From: JBNKHH01 sp050290245
Lineage (GTDB): Bacteria; Pseudomonadota; Alphaproteobacteria; Rhodobacterales; Rhodobacteraceae
Direction of reading: 5' to 3'
DNA length: 64,000 bases
Assembly: GCA_050290245.1 (NCBI GenBank)
Contig: JBNKHH010000021.1
Span: 1-64,000 of the forward strand
In this document: in pieces, positions 61,294 to 64,000 of the stretch
Position numbering within the stretch: position 1 is the first letter of the stretch
How the letters are laid out: each line of letters begins with the position of its first letter
Notes under the pieces: generated by a model
The model's database searches: none
Seen by the model: the letters and a program-made list of their open reading frames with translations, nothing else
What the model was told of the DNA's origin: nothing
Translations under genes and position numbers: made by a program

Positions 61294-61322
61294 ATCGCGC
61301 CCTCCGGGGCGCGATTTTTTTT
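61294..61322 (+). terminator. Rho-independent terminator of rpsT
   Basis: ATCGCGCCC at 61294-61302 pairs with GGGCGCGAT at 61307-61315 around the loop TCCG and is followed by a run of seven further T. It lies 22 bp past the rpsT stop and separates rpsT from the rhodanese-dnaA unit. Confidence 0.92.
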
Positions 61323-61481
61323 GTGGGGCTATCTCCCTTGAGTCATTTCGGCATTTTCGCAACCGGCCCGGATTCGTTCTCCGAGAGTCCTGAGTCAAGC
61401 TCAAAGGTCGGTTGCTTGTACCCTAGTGAGGCGTCTAGCTTGGGCCTTGCGATTCACTTCGTCCTTGGGGGGACATGGTCA

Positions 61482-61925
61482 ATGAGTCTGGTGAGCGGAG
61501 TTGGGGAAGTAGGCCCCAGCGAGGCGTGGGATATTCTGTCAAAGGATGACTCTGCCCGACTCATTGACGTCAGGACTCGCGCCGAATGGGGTTTCGTCGG
61601 CGTGCCTGACATTGGGGAATTGGGACATAATCCACTCTTCATTGAGTGGGCGATGTTCCCCGACATGTCTTTGAACACGCAGTTCGCTGCGCAGGTTGAA
61701 CAGGCACTCGCGGGTGAGGACCCCGGGCCGCTTTTGTTCCTGTGCAGGTCGGGTGTGCGTTCATTGAAGGCTGCCCAGGCAGTCACCGAATACTATGCCG
61801 CAAAAGGCAAGACGGTGACCTGTCTGAACATTGCCGAAGGCTTTGAGGGTGACGTGGACGCATCGGGACACCGGGGCAGCCACAATGGTTGGAAGGTCCG
61901 GGGGCTGGCATGGCGTCAGTCGTAG
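61482..61925 (+). CDS. Rhodanese-domain sulfurtransferase-like protein
   Basis: The 147-residue single rhodanese domain has ARLIDVRTRAEWGFVGVPD near the N-terminus and the active-site loop FLCRSGVRSLKAA with a catalytic cysteine in CRSGVRS. Such proteins move sulfane sulfur or act on thiosulfate. ATG 61482 follows a GGGGGGA site; the frame is open to 61323. It ends 24 bp before dnaA on the same strand, so the two are probably co-transcribed. Its role there is unknown. Confidence 0.87.
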   Translation: MSLVSGVGEVGPSEAWDILSKDDSARLIDVRTRAEWGFVGVPDIGELGHNPLFIEWAMFPDMSLNTQFAAQVEQALAGEDPGPLLFLCRSGVRSLKAAQAVTEYYAAKGKTVTCLNIAEGFEGDVDASGHRGSHNGWKVRGLAWRQS

Positions 61926-61949
61926 CAAGAAGAAAGCAGCGGGCTAAGA

Positions 61950-63320
61950 ATGACAAACGACCTTTGGGGACAGATCAGAGATAACCTTCGGGCAACTGTC
62001 GGGAAAAACAACTACAGGAACTGGATCGAACCACTCGAATTCGCCGCGCTGGAAGATGGCGTCATGACCTTTCATGTGCCGACGACCTTTATGGGGAATT
62101 GGGTATCGCGGAATTTTGGCGACAAGATCCTGCATGAAATCTCGAAGGCGGGCGGCGACGTGGCACGTATCGAATTTGCCGTCCCTGCCGGACGGACCGG
62201 GAAATCCGCGGCCAGGAAAGTGCCTGCGAAACCTTCGGCGGGAGCCAAGGACTCGGCGGCATTTTCAGTCGATGAAGAACTGCCTGGCGCGGCTCTGGAC
62301 AGCCGGTTTACCTTTGACAGTTTTGTGGTCGGCAAGCCGAACGAACTTGCCCATGCCGCCGCGCGGCGCGTGGCCGAGGGCGGTGCGGTGACGTTCAACC
62401 CGCTGTTCCTTTATGGCGGGGTCGGTCTTGGTAAAACGCACTTGATGCACGCCATCGCATGGGAACTGCGCAAGCGGTCGCCCGAATTGCGCGTGGTCTA
62501 CCTTTCGGCCGAACAGTTCATGTACCGGTTCGTGCAGGCCCTGCGGGACAAGGACATGATGGCGTTCAAGCAATTGTTCCGCTCGGTCGATGTGCTGATG
62601 ATTGACGACGTTCAGTTCATCGCTGGCAAGGATGCGACGCAGGAAGAATTCTTTCATACCTTCAACGCACTCGTCGACCAGAACAAGCAGATCATCATTT
62701 CGTCGGATCGCGCGCCGACCGAGATCAACGGTATCGAGGACCGGATCGTCAGCCGGATGCAGTCGGGCCTTGTGGTCGATCTGCACCCGACGAACTATGA
62801 ATTGCGCCTTGGCATTCTCCAGCAGAAGGTCGAGCAGTTTTCGCAGCAATTTCCGGGGCTTCAGATTCAGGATGGCGTGCTTGAGTTCCTGGCTCACCGC
62901 ATTTCGACCAACGTGCGCGTTCTCGAAGGCGCCTTGATGCGGCTTTTCGCTTTCGGCTCGCTCGTGGGCCGCGAAATCACGATGGAATTGACCCAGGATT
63001 GCCTGGCCGATGTTCTGCGCGCCAGCGATCGCAAGATCACCGTCGAAGAGATCCAGCGCAAGGTCAGCGACCATTTCAATATCCGTCTGAGCGACATGAT
63101 CGGTCCAAAGCGGGTCCGTACCTTTGCGCGGCCGCGGCAGATGGCGATGTACCTGTCCAAGCAACTGACTTCGCGGTCTTTGCCCGAGATCGGGCGTCGG
63201 TTCGGAGGGCGTGACCACACGACCGTCATGCACGGTGTTCGGAAGATCGAAGAGTTGATGCAGCAGGACAGTCAGATCGCCGACGACCTTGAGCTGCTGC
63301 GCCGGTCGCTGGAGGCCTGA
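61950..63320 (+). CDS. dnaA: Chromosomal replication initiator DnaA
   Basis: The 456-residue protein has domain I (1-80), a short Ala/Lys-rich linker (80-110), an AAA+ domain with Walker A GGVGLGKTH (156-164) and Walker B VLMIDDVQF, and a C-terminal DNA-binding domain with the signature FGGRDHTTVMHGVRKIEEL. It unwinds the origin. No ribosome site stands out beyond AGAAAGCAGCGG. The gene marks the window as the dnaA region. Confidence 0.97.
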   Translation: MTNDLWGQIRDNLRATVGKNNYRNWIEPLEFAALEDGVMTFHVPTTFMGNWVSRNFGDKILHEISKAGGDVARIEFAVPAGRTGKSAARKVPAKPSAGAKDSAAFSVDEELPGAALDSRFTFDSFVVGKPNELAHAAARRVAEGGAVTFNPLFLYGGVGLGKTHLMHAIAWELRKRSPELRVVYLSAEQFMYRFVQALRDKDMMAFKQLFRSVDVLMIDDVQFIAGKDATQEEFFHTFNALVDQNKQIIISSDRAPTEINGIEDRIVSRMQSGLVVDLHPTNYELRLGILQQKVEQFSQQFPGLQIQDGVLEFLAHRISTNVRVLEGALMRLFAFGSLVGREITMELTQDCLADVLRASDRKITVEEIQRKVSDHFNIRLSDMIGPKRVRTFARPRQMAMYLSKQLTSRSLPEIGRRFGGRDHTTVMHGVRKIEELMQQDSQIADDLELLRRSLEA

Positions 63321-63701
63321 CCGAAATCCTGCCCAATCGAGCGCCCGCCTTGTTCATTCTCGACCAAAGCGGGCGTAGCTTGTTGAAAATGTGTTTTTTT
63401 GCTTTCCAATTGCATCTGTGCCGAATGGGCGGTCGGTTATTGGGAATTGGTTTTCAGCGCAAGAAAGGCCGTCGCGACTGTCCGGCCCATGGGTACGCCG
63501 ACCATCAGACTGGCGGTGGCCGTGCAGCAGCCAGGCAGCGAGAGATCTCACCCCTCGTGCTCGCTACGATACTTTCACGGGAAAGAAGGGCCGCGCTGCC
63601 CTTGACGCCCTGCCGGGTTCGCTAGAAAGTCCTGAAAAATCATTGCACCGGGTGGGAAAAGCGATAGTGTGCTCACCCCGGTATCTGACGGAGCGAGGCC
63701 C
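63321..63701. other. dnaA-dnaN intergenic region, 381 bp
   Basis: No gene is supported here. An imperfect hairpin (CGCCCGCCTTG at 63342-63352 against CAAAGCGGGCG at 63365-63375, one mismatch) is followed some 15 bases later by a run of seven T at about 63391-63397 and may terminate dnaA transcripts. An AT-rich patch surrounds 63380-63415. I see no perfect TTATCCACA DnaA box. The dnaN promoter should lie in the second half. Confidence 0.5.
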
Positions 63702-64000
63702 ATGGAATTCTCGATCGAGCGCGCGGCTCTTTTGAAGGCGGTTGCACAGGCGCAATCGGTTGTCGAGCGGCGGAACACGATCCCCATCCTGGCGAACGTG
63801 CTGATCGAAGCCGACGGTGATCAGGTGAGTTTCCGGGCGACCGATCTGGATATCGAGGTTGTCGATCAGGCCCCCGCCAAGGTGGTGCGCGCCGGTGCCA
63901 CAACCGTTAGCGCGGTGATGTTTCACGAGATTGTACGCAAGCTGCCTGACGGCTCGCTGGTGACGATTATTGATGACGGTGCCTCAGGGCGGATGTCGGT
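63702..64000 (+). CDS. dnaN: DNA polymerase III beta clamp, N-terminal part
   Basis: The frame starts MEFSIERAALLKAVAQAQSV and continues VVERRNTIPILANVLIEADG and FRATDLDIEVVDQAP, the clear first domain of the sliding clamp. About 99 residues are present; the rest lies beyond the window. GGAG lies about ten bases before the ATG. The clamp keeps polymerase on DNA during replication. Confidence 0.96.
   Translation, partial: MEFSIERAALLKAVAQAQSVVERRNTIPILANVLIEADGDQVSFRATDLDIEVVDQAPAKVVRAGATTVSAVMFHEIVRKLPDGSLVTIIDDGASGRMS

Noticed and set aside
63391..63735. Open frames across the dnaA-dnaN gap
   Set aside because: They run into dnaN out of frame, lack ribosome sites and have Ser/Arg-rich text typical of non-coding GC-rich DNA.

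Overview
The window is high-GC alphaproteobacterial chromosome, most likely a Rhodobacteraceae / Roseobacter-group bacterium. The evidence is the flagellar cluster with FlaF and FlbT, a short-form FliN, DUF1217 and DUF6468 proteins and CtrA-like sites, together with the order ubiB-ubiE | mutM-enoyl-CoA hydratase-rpsT-rhodanese-dnaA-dnaN at the right end. The right end therefore lies in the dnaA region of the chromosome.

Layout. (1) 1-12.6 kb is accessory catabolic DNA. It holds a lone methyltransferase, then a four-gene leftward operon (M20 deacylase, hydroxyacid dehydrogenase, cupin, tartrate/malate dehydrogenase type). An inositol-like set follows (Gfo/Idh/MocA oxidoreductase, IolC-, IolB- and IolJ-type genes). 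Last is a leftward trio resembling ectoine-utilisation eutB/eutD/eutA, preceded by the C-terminal stub of a class III aminotransferase. (2) 12.8-21.8 kb carries a leftward block: a 1498-residue PA14/RTX/LamG mosaic protein with two copies of a long module, then an ABC ATPase, a double FtsX permease and an HlyD-type adaptor. (3) 22.2-25.1 kb holds an AhpD-like gene, an IlvD/Edd sugar-acid dehydratase and a 45-codon N-terminal stub of a GMC oxidoreductase. The two stubs suggest that regions 2-3 were inserted or rearranged.

(4) 25.1-56.6 kb is a nearly complete flagellar locus in alternating blocks: motB-flgE-flgK-flgL-flgI; fliF-fliH-fliN-fliP (leftward); fliL-DUF6468-motE-like-motA-large periplasmic protein; transglycosylase-flhA-fliR-flhB-fliJ-like; flgB-flgC-fliE-fliQ-flgF-flgG-flgA-flgH-second fliL (leftward); fliI; fliC-flaF-flbT-DUF1217 (leftward); flgJ-like-flgN-like (leftward); fliK-flgD. 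Export gate, rod, hook, filament, stator and ATPase are present. fliG and fliM were not found in the window. CtrA-like boxes (TTAA-N7-TTAA type) lie before flgE and in the fliF/fliL divergent promoter region.

(5) 56.6-64 kb is housekeeping DNA: ubiquinone genes ubiB and ubiE, the repair glycosylase mutM, an enoyl-CoA hydratase, rpsT with a clear terminator, a rhodanese 24 bp before dnaA, dnaA, and the start of dnaN, which runs off the window. No tRNA, rRNA, CRISPR, insertion sequence or phage gene was recognised.
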